Assembly (NCBI GenBank): GCA_030268105.1
Contig: BSDZ01000008.1
Coordinates: 3,100,001 to 3,164,000 of the forward strand
Direction: 5' to 3'
Length of the DNA: 64,000 nucleotides
DNA from: Volvox africanus
Taxonomy: Eukaryota > Chlorophyta > Chlorophyceae > Chlamydomonadales > Volvocaceae
The notes under the pieces are model-generated. The model did no database searches. It worked only from the letters and a program-made list of their open reading frames with translations, and was not told the origin of the DNA. This document shows, one piece after another, positions 36,841-49,842 of the stretch. The stretch's first letter is position 1; each line of letters opens with the position of its first letter. The translations under genes and the position numbers were made by a program.

Positions 36841-36912
36841 GTCCCCACCCCACCCCGACCTCTTGGCGGGGTAATTCCCAATTACTTCTCTCACATTCCT
36901 GACATCATGATG
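36841..36912 (+). repeat. Dispersed ~70-bp repeat, copy 1
   Basis: It shares CCCCGACCTCTTGGCGGGG and following sequence up to an ATCATG...TACACG end with 49676-49752, with scattered substitutions and small indels. Both copies are in the same orientation. It is probably a remnant of a mobile element. Confidence 0.8.
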
Positions 36913-38110
36913 TACACGCGCTGGTTCTCTTCATATCCACCACCTCGTTGGTTCAGCTCCAAATCAGATGTCCTGACCCTCCTTGACCCTCTATCATACC
37001 CCAATCCCTCCAATTCACGCGCGTCCAGCTTAATGCCTCTTTGGAAGTTCTCGTCCTCTGTCCCCGAGGGGTACTGATGCGGCAGCGACATCCTGCGCTT
37101 AACATGACCGCTTGCACGACAATTGCCAAAGCGCACAAAAGCACAGCATAACTTCATCAGCTTCGAGGAAAAAGTCTGGCACCTTAACATCGAGAGAGGC
37201 GATCAATAGCCGGTATTTGGAAGCGCTGTTAAGGGGACATGTTAACAATGGCTAGTGTATTTGTGGTGGTTGTGGTGATGGCCCCTGCCTGCCCCTGGTT
37301 ATGGCGATGGTGATAAGCGGGTGGTATTAGCGATGGTGCAAGGTAACGATGCAAAAGAAGTACGCAGTTGATCTCACGGGTTCATGTCAAGGAAAGGCGC
37401 TAAAAGGCCTTATGAAGTCCCGAAAGTAAGCGCACATCGCGCCTCCCAACAGCACTTAGGCGGACAAAGACGTTGACCATGGCTGGCATGGGGCCAGTCA
37501 TTCCGATTTTAGACACTAATCATATTATGTTTATAGAATATTGCGATATAAATTCTAATCAAGTTCGTATATATTTTCATTTTACGACTTCCAACTCCTA
37601 CGACTTATTTGTTAATTTCGAACTTCCTCAGTGCCTTTTGCTGATCGCAGCAGAATCCCGCCATGAATCAGAATGAAGGTATCTCGCCTCAGGGGCGCGC
37701 CGTCGCTTCTTATGCTCATTTGCCCTACCTTCTCCTTCCACGTACTTGTCACAAATTGACCTCCCCGCATTCCTACCCATCGGAAGCACAGCAGCTCGAG
37801 ACCCATCTCTCGAAGGAGCGGGCCCTCTGTCCTCGGTCCCACACGGAATGGTCGCCCCGCTAGCCCAATCCAAGCACCTGACACCAGCTGCCCACAACCG
37901 CATAGCTCAATTTCCCCTGGACCAACCCCTACTTCCAAGATTTAGTCACCGCTCCACACGTATTCCGTGTGACATGAACGCACACGTCAGGGTTCAATTT
38001 CATCTAGCGAGGTTTTCAGGTAGTAAGGCCACTGTTTCATACCAATTGCGGTTGCCCGTTGCAGTTGCCCACCGCGGGTCCGTGTCACGCGGGGAAAGGA
38101 GGGGGGATAG

Positions 38111-41100
38111 TCACGGGCGGGGTATCGCAGGAAGGGTAATCTGTTCCAGCATCTTCTTTAATGAGTGCTGGTGACTCAATAGCTCCAGGGTTTCCGAGTT
38201 GGCGGACATGCACCTGCGGGGCCATAATCGTTGTGGGAGTAGGTGAACGGTCGGTCAGGGGCAGGAAGGGAGAGAGGGAGGGTGAGCGAGGGAGAGGGAG
38301 GGAGAGAGGGAGGGAGGGAGGGTGAGCGAGGGAGGGAGGGAGGGAGGGAGGGAGGGAGAGAGGGAGGGTGAGCGAGGGAGAGGGAGGGAGGGAGGGAGGG
38401 AGGGAGGGAGGGGGAGGGAGGAAGCGAGGGCAAGAGGGACCCGCATCCATACACACCTTACACATATACACACCACAACCGCATACCTAATCATCCGTGC
38501 TTGCTCCATGAGCTCTGCCGTCGCCACCGGTGAGCCGCCATCGGGAGGCCTATCGTCGCCCCTGCCGCAGCCACCGGCACCCAACGGCACAGTCGCGGCC
38601 AGAGCTTCCAACGTAAACGTATTCGCAGAGGCGAAGCGCTGCAGCGCCGGCAGCGCGTTCACAACAGCCATGGTATCGATGCGGACCGGATTCCGGCTAG
38701 TGCCGCTAGTGATGCCGCCGGGCTCGGTTAGGGCACTTGCAGCGATAGGGCCGCGGTCGCCAGACCCCGTCCGGTGCCGCGTCGCCGGGGCGTCAGAGAC
38801 TGGCTCGTCCTCCTCGCGGCTTTTCGCGTTGGGGGAGTTACGTCCGCTGGACCTATCCAGCGGAGGTCCTCCCGGGACTGCCGCCGCGGCGCCGTTAGCT
38901 GGTGACGCAGTGGCGGAAGCCATCAGCGGCAGCACAGGTGATAGCTCCGATGCTGGTGAGGGCTCGGTGATGGGCTGTAAGGATTGTGGCGTGTGGTGCC
39001 TTCCACTGGGGACACTTCTGACGCCGCCAACGCCCAATGTCGACACCACGGCGGCCGTCATTGCATGGGAAATGTACGTGCTGCTGACGGCCGCTGCCGT
39101 CGACGCTGCAGTCTCTGTTGCAGCTACATGTTTTGTTGCCGCAGCTGCAGCGGCGCCAGCAGCCGCTGACATGGCCGTTGTACGGTCACGGGCCATGAGT
39201 ACGGGTGGCGGGATGGAGTAGCTCACCGCTAGGGAGCATCGCCCAAACGTTGGCACGCTGACGCTGCCGACTCTGCCGCCGTCGCTTCCGTCAGCAGCAG
39301 CGACGTCCGTATTAGAGTTACAAGCGAATCCGCCGCCCCCGGGGCCCCCGTTGTGCCCCAAAGCGTCCGATGTCCGACCAAACGCACCGCTCTCTCTGCA
39401 GGAGGCCGAGAGGCAAGGTTTACATCTCCTTATCTTAATTCATTCTTAATGCTAAGGCATTTCAGAGTTTAAATACACAACATCTTAATTCCATCATCAT
39501 CTTCTTTGTCAATCGCACAGTGTGAGATTTGAGGTAGCATGTCCCGCGTTGCAAACCGTTAGCATTATGCTGTAACACGAATGCACGAGTTTGAGGTCGT
39601 GATGTTGACGGTACTGGCGACGAGGCAATCTTATGTTTTGGGATATCTCCCATTTCCCCTCTCCCTCCCCCTTGCTCCCAACTTCGGCCTTTAAGCCGTT
39701 CCGGGAGGTAACCGAGGGCGGCCCCGTGCTTTGGGGTCCAATGCGCACGGTGTGCCGGACCCTGCAGACAGCTCTTAAGAGCGTTCCGGCATACCCATTG
39801 AGTTTCAGTCGCCGCTGTTCGAGCGCCTGCAGAAATTCCATGTGGTCAGCCCCATGCGGTTTCTGCAGTTGTAGCGCGTATCGCAAACCATGAATGCGCC
39901 TGCGTAGGTCGAAGGTGGAGGGAGGGCGGATAGCAACGCACGGAGCAGGGAGCAAACGAGAACGAAACAGCATCATAGACGAAGTCCGAGGAGAGGGACA
40001 GAGCTTCCAGGCGTATGTATGCATCGATCGATCTGGGTGTTCCCGTCCCAACAACAGCAGATACGCACAAAAGATAACATTCATGAGCAGGAAGGTACCG
40101 TTATCCTCAAGACACAGCCACAGCCACAATGACTGATGGGAGGAAAGCTGTACGCCATTAGTGTATGCCCTTACAACTAATGCCTACAGCAGCCTTAGTC
40201 ATGAGGGGGGGACGCAGTGTCGGGGGACTCGGTCGGTAGACGCTTGAGGGTAACGGAAGTCGTGGAGGCAGTAGCAATGACAGTTGCGGCTGGAAGAGAG
40301 TCCAGTAAGAGAGTAAAGGGAGTAAGAAAGTGGCCATCACGCACCGTAGCTGTGCCAGTTCCCGCATCCGCCGACGTACGGATTCCTCAATCTCCCTGTG
40401 CGCCTCCGCGTTGCTGTCCACAGCGGTGATAAAGGGGTGTCGGAGCACCTCCATACACGTCGGACGGACCCGTGGGTCATCCGCCATCATGGCCAGGAGC
40501 AGCTCCCGGGCGGCCGACGACAGCGACAAGAACCTGAAGAGGGACGGAGAGGCAGGGCGTGGTGGAGAGAAGAATAGGGAGAGAGGGCGAGGTGGAGAGA
40601 GGGGCAGGGAAAGAAGGACAGGTGGAGATGGACCGGGGCATTAGGAATCGCCGCTTAGGGATGGTCTAAAGATGAGCATGTTGTCTGTCTGTCTGTCACC
40701 TGTTTCAAATGTTTAAGTCTATCCCCGGTTCCCTACCGTTCGTCTTTGAGGCCTGGAGCCTCTAGGATGCTCTTATTGCAGTACGTCATCAACCTGATAT
40801 CAGCACCGCTGTGGGGCTTGCGTCCTTCAACACACCAGGTACAGGACCAGGGGCGGGGATGCAACAGGCAGTGAGACGGCGTGGCGCCGAAAGCTATCGA
40901 GGTTTTGCGTGGAGGACGCAGGAACGGGCGGGCCACAGAGCTCACGGACGGGAGGGGAGTACATCCAGGCGAATCCATAGGCAGCGAAGGCAAGGGTGTG
41001 AAAAAGCTCCGAAGCTCTGACCCGCGAGCGGACCTCCTAGTCCAGAACATCTAGACGGACAGTCGTGGCAGTCGTGGCAATCGGTGCTACCACCTGCGAA

Positions 41101-44100
41101 GAACGTTCCTGGGAAGTGCCAGGACGAGGAGTCAGACTCTATGCACCGACGAGGATGAAGTCTCATGAATGGGTCACATCACGAATGGGTCACACCACGA
41201 ATGGGTCACACCACGAAGGGGATCTTTGAAATCCGTACAGACAGTTGTACGTACCAAGCCTGGCTCAGGGCGCCCTGACCCACACTTCGTTTAGAAAGCC
41301 TTCTTTTAGAAACCAGTCAGGAAAAAGGAGCTAGACCACGGCTGAGCAGGTCGGTCGGACATCCATACAGCCAGCCAGCAGCTGGCCACGTACCCGTACC
41401 CACCTGTCAGCATAATGAAGAGTACAACACCAAGAGCGTAGATGTCGCATGCTGGCTACAGGAGGGAGAGAGAGAAAGACAAGAAAGGACATGTTGGGGG
41501 ACGGCGATTTAATTTAGTGGAGACCGGAAAGCACTAGACGATGGTGGGTGCAAACGGAAATCCTCACAGGGTTAGGATACGAAGCTTTGGGTGAAGGAGG
41601 GGACGAAGGTGGGGTCGCACCGCCGGAACTCGCCGCTCACCGAATGTGGCTCGTCATGCCAGAGCTCTGCACGAGAACAAAGTACGGGGAGGAGCCGCAG
41701 CGTGAAGGGTACGACAAAAAACGGCACCAGATGGAGGTCTGAATCTTGCAGCAGCAGCAGCAGCAGCAGCGTATATAGGGGGATTGGCAGAGAAGGAACG
41801 CCCAGGAAAGCATAGCAGGCACCATAGGTGTAGAAGCGGGTAGGTGGTCATGGTCACTGCGAGATGCTGGACTGTGCATCGCTCCGGCGATCGAGGCCCT
41901 TGGAGCGCTCACCCTAGCTCCCTGCCCTGTAGGTTCGAGGAAACGTTTCCTTTTCCTTACCCGGAGAAACAAAGCCCGGTGTACCGATGCAACCCCGGAT
42001 AGGCTGCGGGAGCGGCATTAGGGAGGGCACGAAGGGAGAGGAGGGGGATGGAAGGAGAGAAGTGGACGAAGGGAGAGGATGGAAGGGGAGAAGTGGACGA
42101 AGGGAGAGGAGGGAAGGGGAGAAGTGGACGAAGGGAGAGGAGGGAAGGGGAGAAATGGACGAAGGGACAGAGGGAAGGGGAGAAGTGGACGAAGGGAGAG
42201 GAGGGGGATGGAAGGGTCAGGTGGGAAGTGGAACGGGAGGCAGACGTGGGGCTCATCGCCAGAAGCTGTGAGCACGGTTTGGTACGGACCATGGCGCGAC
42301 GTACACCATCTGCCCTTGTGCTGAAGGAAATGGCGACGAGGAGGCAGCACAAAACAACACAGGACGGCTCACACCCATGTGGCGAGGATACTGCTCCCCG
42401 GTTGGCAGCTCCACCTCCTGTAGCGTAATGTCACAGACAGCTGCTCTATCCTGAAGGGCCTGACGTCTGACGTTCTAGACGTGCCGTACTGGACAGTGGC
42501 CTCGATTTGCGGTTCATCCTCACCTTCTGCGGGTCGTACAGGGCGGCCATGCCCAGATCGATGACCTTGATTCTTAGCGGCTTTCCTTCCACCTCGCACT
42601 CCTCCACTGGGCTCACGAACATGACGTTCTCGGGCTGCGGAGGCATGGAAACGAACGGAAGCCATCGCGGCATAACTGGAGGCGAAGGAGCTGCAAAATC
42701 GGCAGTGCCGCGGTTGAACGCAAGCCGCGTATGTATACGAAGGATGATACGTTCAGATGTGCATGAATGTATACGCCTCAGCCCACACCCTGGCCCATAC
42801 CGTGCAACGGTGAGTACGTTCTGAAAACGTTGGCGTTCTGAAAACGTGTCCCCCATGATAACTGTGCATGAGCTCATCGATCCTGGATATGGTCCCAGGT
42901 GTACGGCAATGACGGGGAGTTGCCATTACCAAGACACACACGCACATACACATTCTCATCACACGGTGCCCCCGACCCTCCGGCAGCCCCACCTTGATGT
43001 CTCTGTGTATGAGATTCAGATTGTGAAGGTAAGAAATTGCCGATACGATCTGTGGGTACAGAAGGCAACTGGAGGGTCAGAGATGCTATTGCACTATATA
43101 TTTATACTCCAGAAGAAGCACAGAAGAAAGCTGCTGAGACCCATTCGGGTTTTTCCTTCCGCATGGGGGGGCCGCGAGGCCCTAGGCGCCATCACCGGCA
43201 CCCTGAATGCCTTCGTGAACCTCTACCTCTTTATCTATTGCGTCCGTATCCGAACATAGCACCTTACCTAGCATAACGTGTGCTAGAGGTGCGGCACACA
43301 TTGTGTACAATTTTCACCACTTTGTCGTAATATCGGCACCCGCTCCAAGGTGTCACACACCTGCGCGAACAGCTTTGCCGCATCTGCTTCCGTGTACTTT
43401 TTGACCTTGTGGATATGATCCATGATCTGTTGACGCGGCGGCGACAAAACACAACGACGGAGATGAGCAGCCCCAAGGTAGATATCGGGAAGGAATCTTC
43501 TAAGCCAAAGGCTGTTCTCCATTACTGGCGAGCAAACCAAGAATAAATTAAATGTCTTCCTGCCACAAACAAGTGAGCAATTTACTGACGGGCAACTGGA
43601 TCCGGATTCTCCGCACAATATTTCTCACTCACGTTGATAATAAGAAGGACCCAGGTGAAGAAACATACACATACACATACACACACACGACGCGCACGAC
43701 CCATAACCCGTCGCACGACCCGGTACTGGTCAGGGCGCAGCAGGCCGGGGCCCTCCGCCGTACCTCGCCACCCGCCATGTATTCCAACACCAGCACCAGC
43801 CTATGCGAGAGAGCAGCCAAGGGAGGGAGGGAGGAGGGGGAAGGAGTTATTAATGCAACCATGAAGCCATCAACAACAACCCCGATTACAGGGGGCAGCG
43901 ATGTGGCGCGTGGGGCGCTCCGTGAACTCCACAAGGGGCTGCAAGCTCCACCTCGGTTTCCTGCCCATTTGTGGCACGGATGTCCTGATGCTCTCTCCCA
44001 AATACGTGATTAGCCCCATTCCGCTCCGGCGCTGTCCAGTCCTCTCGCCGTCTGAAGCCAGTATCTCTCACTCTCCATATGCCAGGTATGTTAGTAGGCG

Positions 44101-45473
44101 CACTCCATGCTATGCAGCTAGGCAGAGAGAGAGAGGGAGGTGGAGAGAGAGAGAGAGAGAGAGAGAGAGCTGGTCGAGAGAGAGCTGGTCGAGAGAGAGC
44201 TGATCGAAGCTGTCGTCGTTGCTTTTCCATGACTGATCCTGTCCTCCTGCTCCTCCTGTTTCCCCTCCCCTCTCTCGTTCCCGTTCCAATCCATCAACTG
44301 GGTCCGTCATCCTCCCGCAATGACCACCGAATCCCAATTAAGGAGCCCCAAGCCCGGTGGCGAAAGGTGAGCCCTTACACGTTTGAGTGTCCCTTCAGTG
44401 AGCCCCCTTCTCAGCGGTCAGCGAACGCGGACCGTCAGTACATACGGACTTAAACCCCCATGGTTGTACGCCTGATCTTTCCTGGGCTCCGAACCCCTCC
44501 CCACCATTCTTCCGTGGCGTCTGTCTCCTGACATCTCAGCAGAAAGGGGCAGTCCAGCGACCGGAGAAATTTGGACTCCGCCACCAGGTTGGCCACCTCC
44601 AGGGCCTCCAGATCGGGATTGGTGAGATCCACCACCTTAAGAGCCACACGCTCCCGACTGCCCACACGCTCCGCCAGCCAGATTTCCGAAAAGCCACCCT
44701 GTCAAGGGAGGGGAAGAGATACAGGACAGCCACGAAGGAAGGGATAAGAGCGTGAATGATGCGAACAGAACCCGGAGTTTGATACAACCTGGGATGTGGA
44801 ATGTACATAAGTATCGGAACAGCACCCGATACCAGCTAGCCCTGGTAGCGGGGATAGCACACGATGGTAACCTAATATGGTAAAGCGGCAAATACGGTTG
44901 ACTGCCCATGAGGCGAAAATGGATGGGGGCCGCGGCGGCGGCGGTAGGGGTTTGGATATGTTCGTATACATATGACCAGCCGTCGCTGCGCAAGGACGTC
45001 AGGATGACCGTCCACAGTCTATACCGGCTCTCATCAGGGGGCCGCCTTCCCCTATCTCGTATCCCGTATCCCGCCCCCTTTGCTTAAATCCCTAAAACTG
45101 CTCCGAAATAGCCTGAGAGAGCTTAACTATGACTCAACTCTGGCATGACACGCTTTTTCCTTTCTCCACGTCCATTCTGCTCTTCCTCATATAGGCCGGA
45201 GTGTATCCCGCCGTGACCTCCCTCCTCCCAACTCGCCTGGCAGTTCATCCACGACACGGTCTTAGGTGCAACCGGCCCACATCGCACCTGATTCCCATGC
45301 GGCTATAGCCTTCGTATCCACCCTTCACTGAAGGTTACTGCTTGATGCCGCAATCTTTACTTTACAGTGTATTCGCGTACCGGACACATGCACACACGTT
45401 GAGTACATGAGACAGATATATCACTCACTTTTCCAATCTGTTTTATAAGCTCGTATTTGGAGACGAACGGCAT
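38111..45473 (-). CDS. Serine/threonine protein kinase with DLG motif, CAMK-like
   Basis: Fourteen exons (minus): 45473-45429, 44698-44505, 43800-43764, 43426-43361, 43049-42993, 42634-42524, 42003-41961, 41666-41641, 41455-41404, 40824-40737, 40533-40345, 39899-39795, 39395-38487, 38213-38111. The frame closes at TGA, 674 residues. The kinase domain spans residues 5-275. It has Gly loop IGKGGFSEIW, Lys36 in VALK, hinge LVLVLEYMAGGE, catalytic HRDIKPEN (D131), metal-binding VIDLG (DLG 159-161 in place of DFG), GCIGTPGFVSPE, DIYALGVVLFIMLTG and the final RHPFI. All essential residues remain, so activity is likely. Exon 13 adds about 300 Ala/Gly/Ser/Pro-rich residues, and the last exon adds a short helix (LELLSHQHSLKKMLEQ). 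ATG 45473 begins one residue block before the kinase fold; an upstream exon is not excluded. Intron 9 has an AAG acceptor. The substrate is unknown. CAMK-like is a judgement from the motif pattern. Confidence 0.92.
38265..38422 (+). repeat. GGGA microsatellite (pyrimidine-rich in the kinase transcript)
   Basis: About 155 bp of GGGA units interrupted by GGTGAGCGAGGG modules, in kinase intron 13. In the sense strand it is a long CCCT tract about 50-200 nt before the exon 14 acceptor. Confidence 0.95.
41167..41214 (+). repeat. 16-bp tandem repeat
   Basis: Three copies of GAATGGGTCACACCAC, one with a single change, in kinase intron 9. Confidence 0.9.
41749..41770 (+). repeat. CAG trinucleotide run
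   Basis: About seven GCA/CAG units in kinase intron 7 (CTG in the transcript); non-coding here. Confidence 0.9.
42057..42206 (+). repeat. 31-bp minisatellite, nearly five copies
   Basis: Units begin at 42057, 42088, 42119, 42150 and about 42180, each starting GAGAAGTGGACGAAGGG. The fourth is one base shorter. The plus strand is almost all purine, so the kinase transcript has a pyrimidine-rich array just before the exon 7 acceptor at 42004. Confidence 0.93.
44122..44206 (+). repeat. GA-rich satellite with AGCTGGTCGAGAG units
   Basis: GA dinucleotide runs followed by three copies of an AGCTGGTCGAGAG-type unit, in kinase intron 2; CT-rich in the transcript. Confidence 0.9.
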
Positions 45474-47356
45474 CTCCCGCCAGCTGCTCCGGGTCCTAAG
45501 GTGAGAAAATTTCCAATAATAAGCTTATCGGTGGAAGGTAGGACAAAAGGCATTTGGAGACACGGGGGTGAAGCATTCGGAAGCACGTGTGGAGGCGCCG
45601 ATTAAAGATTAAAGGTTCGAGGATGCATAACGAGGCCTATTGGGAACAGAAGGATGAGAAAGGAAGGGGGAGCAGGTGCAGAAGGAGCAGAAGGAGTAGG
45701 TGGGCATCAAGAGGGTAGCACTCGTTCGTGCTGCATGTCGGAGGTGTGTGTCGGGGGAGTAAGACTCCTGAGCTTCGTAACCATCTTGTTCGGAAGAGCG
45801 GGGGCACAGTGTGCACTTATACGTACTTACACTTATGTTCAATCTATAGCCTCTGCACTTGCATCTAAAATGCGGGTGTGTACATCGTAATGTGCGCTGC
45901 CAGGTGTGCAGCCAAGGTTTAGGCAGAACGCGCCCCGGGTGATATTGCCATATGGATCCAACGGCTGTGATGCAGGAGTCGTGATCCAAACGGCCGCCCA
46001 GTGATGGCCGCCTTTACCTCTCTGGCGGCGAAGGTGCGAAGACACGACGCTCATCAGGCGCCCTGTTGGGCACAACGGCATAGCTCCCTGGCAGGCAGGT
46101 TCCAAAACACATCGCTAGCCACGCCGAGGTGGGCCTGCCTTGCAGGAATGTCATAACATTCAATAGCTTTCGTTGTTATTGCGATGATTTGCCCAGTGTA
46201 GGAGTGTTGTACTGGCGCAGCCAACTCGCGTCAGTGAATTAGTTATGCCGCGCTGTTGAAGATTTATGATAATCAACATACGTTTCCGGTACCTTTGAAC
46301 GTGATGAGTTTTTTATTTACCCTTTACCTAAGTCCGTTATGAAAGGACGTTTGCCGTGAATATTCCAAAAACCCTTCATGTGTCCAACTCAGTAAATTGA
46401 TCCATGATAAGTTACAACGTGACTAAACAAAAGTCAGGTAGATGTAAAGTTTACCTTGAAAACAAAGATGCAATTTAAATACTTACGACATTTTTACGGT
46501 TTGACTACCATAAACACAGGTATAGTAGCAGGTAGCAGTTATCATGGTTTTATATATGTCTGTCAACCTGCGGTATAAGACGCATTGCGCCAAAGAAATA
46601 TTTGTGCTTGCGGGACCCACCCTAACGACCTCCACGGCCTCCTCTGCCAAGAGCGTAATTCCAGTGCAGTCAACATATAACCAGTTAGATGTTCCAACAA
46701 AACTTATAACATCTCGAGTATTCCTTGGGGTCTGTGCATAAGACCCTGTACCTGAAGGAAGGAAGACCTCGGGTTATCTGCAAAGTCAATCGTATTTGTT
46801 AAATCTTAATTATCCCAATCACAACTGTTAAACTTGCTGCTAAAATTTGAAACCAACCCGACCCTTATCCTGCTGCTGTCCCCAAGCTCGGTCTTGAGCC
46901 TACAAAGGCGCAGGATGCATATCTTACAAGGAAACCGAGCATTGGCGTGCCTGGAAGGGTAACACGTTTGTGCACACGAGGGCACACTTTGTACCCCGTG
47001 AAAATACGAAAACAGAATGTTTGGTAGCTTTGAGGCACCTGGAACACGAACCTTGTAACATATCTTTAAAGCTATCTCTCCCCATAGCAGGCTACAGCGG
47101 TCTACCTGGTCCAGAGAAACTGCAGCATGCCACGCCGGCACCGGACGAGACTGCGCACTTGGCCGCAATCCATAAGTTCACACAAGTAAGGAAACCCTTA
47201 TCAAGATGAGAACGTCGCCTTACGTTACGTTTTGTTTCGTTTAGTCATAATTCTGTACTACGGGTTTCTTGCCTGTTATAAGTCAGCACTAACCCGTTGT
47301 GACTACGACAATCAAGGCTTCTCGGGCTAATGGCTTATAGTCGTAACGGCTACTGT

Positions 47357-47434
47357 CCTTCAGTATGGTTTGGTGCTCGGTCCAGCTGACCGAGCTGGTG
47401 CTTGGTACTGAAGGATTCCATACCATACTGAAGG
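47357..47434. repeat. Nested inverted repeat (stem-loop)
   Basis: Outer arms CCTTCAGTATGGT (47357-47369) and its exact complement (47422-47434) enclose a second 7-bp stem, CTCGGTC/GACCGAG, around CAGCT. TACTGAAGGATTC is also directly repeated at the right end. No gene is nearby. Confidence 0.85.
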
Positions 47435-48184
47435 ATTCACTCCAAAACGTTTTTACAGTTATCCAGTTGAAAGGGCCTTACGGGTTGAGGCATTTTGACA
47501 CCCTGGCGGTTTCTTGGTGGCAGATATGCGCTGCCGCTCATGAGGTACTCGGTGGAGCCCACAACAGCACTGAAGACACAACTTAAATCCTAAAATCCCC
47601 GGGAGGGAGGATTGCTCCCGAAAACGGAACCCCCTGCCGGGTGGCATGCCGTCGCCAGGGAGTGCGACTATGGACTGCATCTTTCTTGCCCCAATCACTG
47701 GCACAGCATCGTTGCGAGTTAACGCTGAGAGTCGCTGAGCCATGCCGGTGAAGGAGGTCCTCTAATGGCGATGACCGAAACGAAGGGGAGACTCCGGTTC
47801 GGCCAAGCTGCTCCTCCGGTCGCCAGCGGCTGCGTGTGGATAACCTGACACAGCGAAGCTTGCGATGTGGGCAGGGGAATGCGGTGCTTTTTTGGTGCAT
47901 TTGGTTTCTGTGTAGACTTGTGCATTGATGCCCAGGTTTGGGCCATCCCACCGCGTGGATAGTTGACATGCTTGGGACCCCCGCTTGTCGCCATCTGATG
48001 AGGTCTTAGGGCGGGAGATGGCATGCCGCTAACTTCTCCACCAACTGCCTAAACAGGGAGCGCCGTATTCACCGGCCAGGCAAATGCTTTTAATGCTTTC
48101 AGTGCTTAGTCCTCGGGTATTGCGTTCGCACGAGCGTGTATTCAGGTACATACGGGATGACGTGGTCCCGGTCGTACGTGCGAA

Positions 48185-48200
48185 ACACACACACACACAC
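48185..48200 (+). repeat. Short CA microsatellite
   Basis: Eight CA units in intergenic DNA. Confidence 0.85.
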
Positions 48201-49675
48201 AGATTCAGATACCGGATACAAGAGCCTGGTCTTCAAGTCCTTCAGATACAGATCTAGCAGCGCCTTCATGTATTTCTAACAAAGAGGGTCAGCCCAAAAG
48301 AAAGGAAAAAGAAGTGAAATCTAAGATCCACGCCAAATCGTGCCGCTTGGTTCCGAAACCAAACTTCCCATACGCAGGAATGTTCAGTTGTGAGTCCAAA
48401 AGACCCTCTCAAATACAGGAATCATGCTTACAAGGGGCGTGGAGGTGAGGGGAAAGGAGCCCCCTACAACCAGTGCCCCGGCTCCTAGGATGTCGGCCGG
48501 ACCTAAACACAAACTCCCCCAATAAAACCGAAAATTGTCCGCCAGAATCCGGCAGCCTAGTACGACATATTATCCAACCAAGCATATGTATTTTTTATAA
48601 AGTCGGTGCTTGATTAGAGAATCAATCGCTTCGTCATGTGCATCCCTCCGCTCTAATTGCGGCTAGCTCTCTAGGGCGCACGTTGTCACGCCAAATTACC
48701 GTCCGCCAAACACACTATATGCGAAATACTCACGAACACGCCTGGCTGGCATCTTCGGAACCGGCAGTTCCAGAGCAATATGTATATGTATAAAACCCGG
48801 CCAGGAAACACTGTAAATCACTCTTTGCCGCGAAGTTCGTGTTGACGTGTGTGCCATGCTTGATATTCCCGTTGGCGATGGTGATGTGCTCCCAACATCA
48901 TCCTGCCCCTTACGGCCCTGTAACACACATCATTATAACACCCATCCTGCCTCCTCATACTCCTCTAGAGCGCATGAATGCGAACATCCCGAAGCCGTAC
49001 ATTCGGACTCATCATCGTACAGCACATGCTTCCCACGATCGCCGGTAATATACGGGCACCAGACAACGACCTGTGCAATGCTCGATGGCGGACTCTCCCG
49101 ATGGACCTCAGACGTACCGTCTCCGGATAGGGCGTAACGAGATACTATACAAACTATGACGCCCAAGGACAGTCTTGTGCAGGAAAACATGCAGCTTTAG
49201 GCCATGGTAACGCACCTGGATCCAGGATCCACTCTATATCGCCATAAATTAAATCGAGGAAGAAGAAGATCCTGTCCTGTTGGGACAGGGTCAGGCAAGG
49301 GGGTGCGTGTTGTGATTGCTAGCATTTGTAGCCTGCCTGCCTGGCCTTAGCTGGTTTTACGCGTTGGAAGCCGCCCAACAGAACCGTGTATGCAGTATGT
49401 TTGGTATGGGACTGATGCTGGTTCTTTGATGCCCGGATGCGAGGGGCATCCTACTCTGTCGTACTCATCACGCATCACACAAAAGAAACTCACGAATGAT
49501 TTTTGGGTTGCATATAACATTACACACCCCATATCTTTCTCTCTATCTCAAAATAATGATATCTCATAATATTGATAGGGCTGGTGCTCCGAAGAAGTGT
49601 TATTCACATGTGGGTTGTGAGACGCGCTCTGGAAGATTGTACCCCGACCCAAACAAATTGGAGAGAATAGCGGCC

Positions 49676-49752
49676 CCCACCCCCACCCCACCCCGACCTC
49701 TTGGCGGGGCAATCCCGAATTAGTTCACTCCCATTCCTGAGATCATGTACAC
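49676..49752 (+). repeat. Dispersed ~70-bp repeat, copy 2
   Basis: Matches 36841-36912 in the same orientation, preceded here by an expanded CCCCCACCCC tract. It lies about 120 bp beyond the lectin stop codon. Confidence 0.8.
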
Positions 49753-49842
49753 GTGTGCCGATCATCCTCAGCAACAAACACACACACTCGCACAGTCAAT
49801 CTCGCATGTTAGCAGCGGCAATCGGACATATCGGATCGGTGC

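Larger units (their letters stand above)
35098..38110. other. Intergenic, with one possible plus-strand exon
   Basis: About 3 kb between convergent HEMK2 and kinase 3' ends. A plus-strand open stretch from about 35411 to 35617 (EVGAAAASAALDTARTVQDV region) ends in a good donor, CTG|GTAAGC, and has coding-like codon use. No partner exons or motif could be found. A minus-strand open frame (36891-37190) is also unsupported. The rest includes a 15-bp tandem repeat, a dispersed repeat and an AT-rich patch near 37510-37625. Confidence 0.4.

Noticed and set aside
38322..39221. 299-residue plus-strand open frame
   Set aside because: It is antisense to kinase exon 13, whose phase, splice sites and codon use are consistent; it also begins in the GGGA repeat.
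42372..42426. Possible extra kinase exon (EVELPTGEQYPRH)
   Set aside because: Its inclusion breaks phase; joining 42524 to 42003 directly gives YDPQKPIRGCIGTPGF, a normal activation segment.
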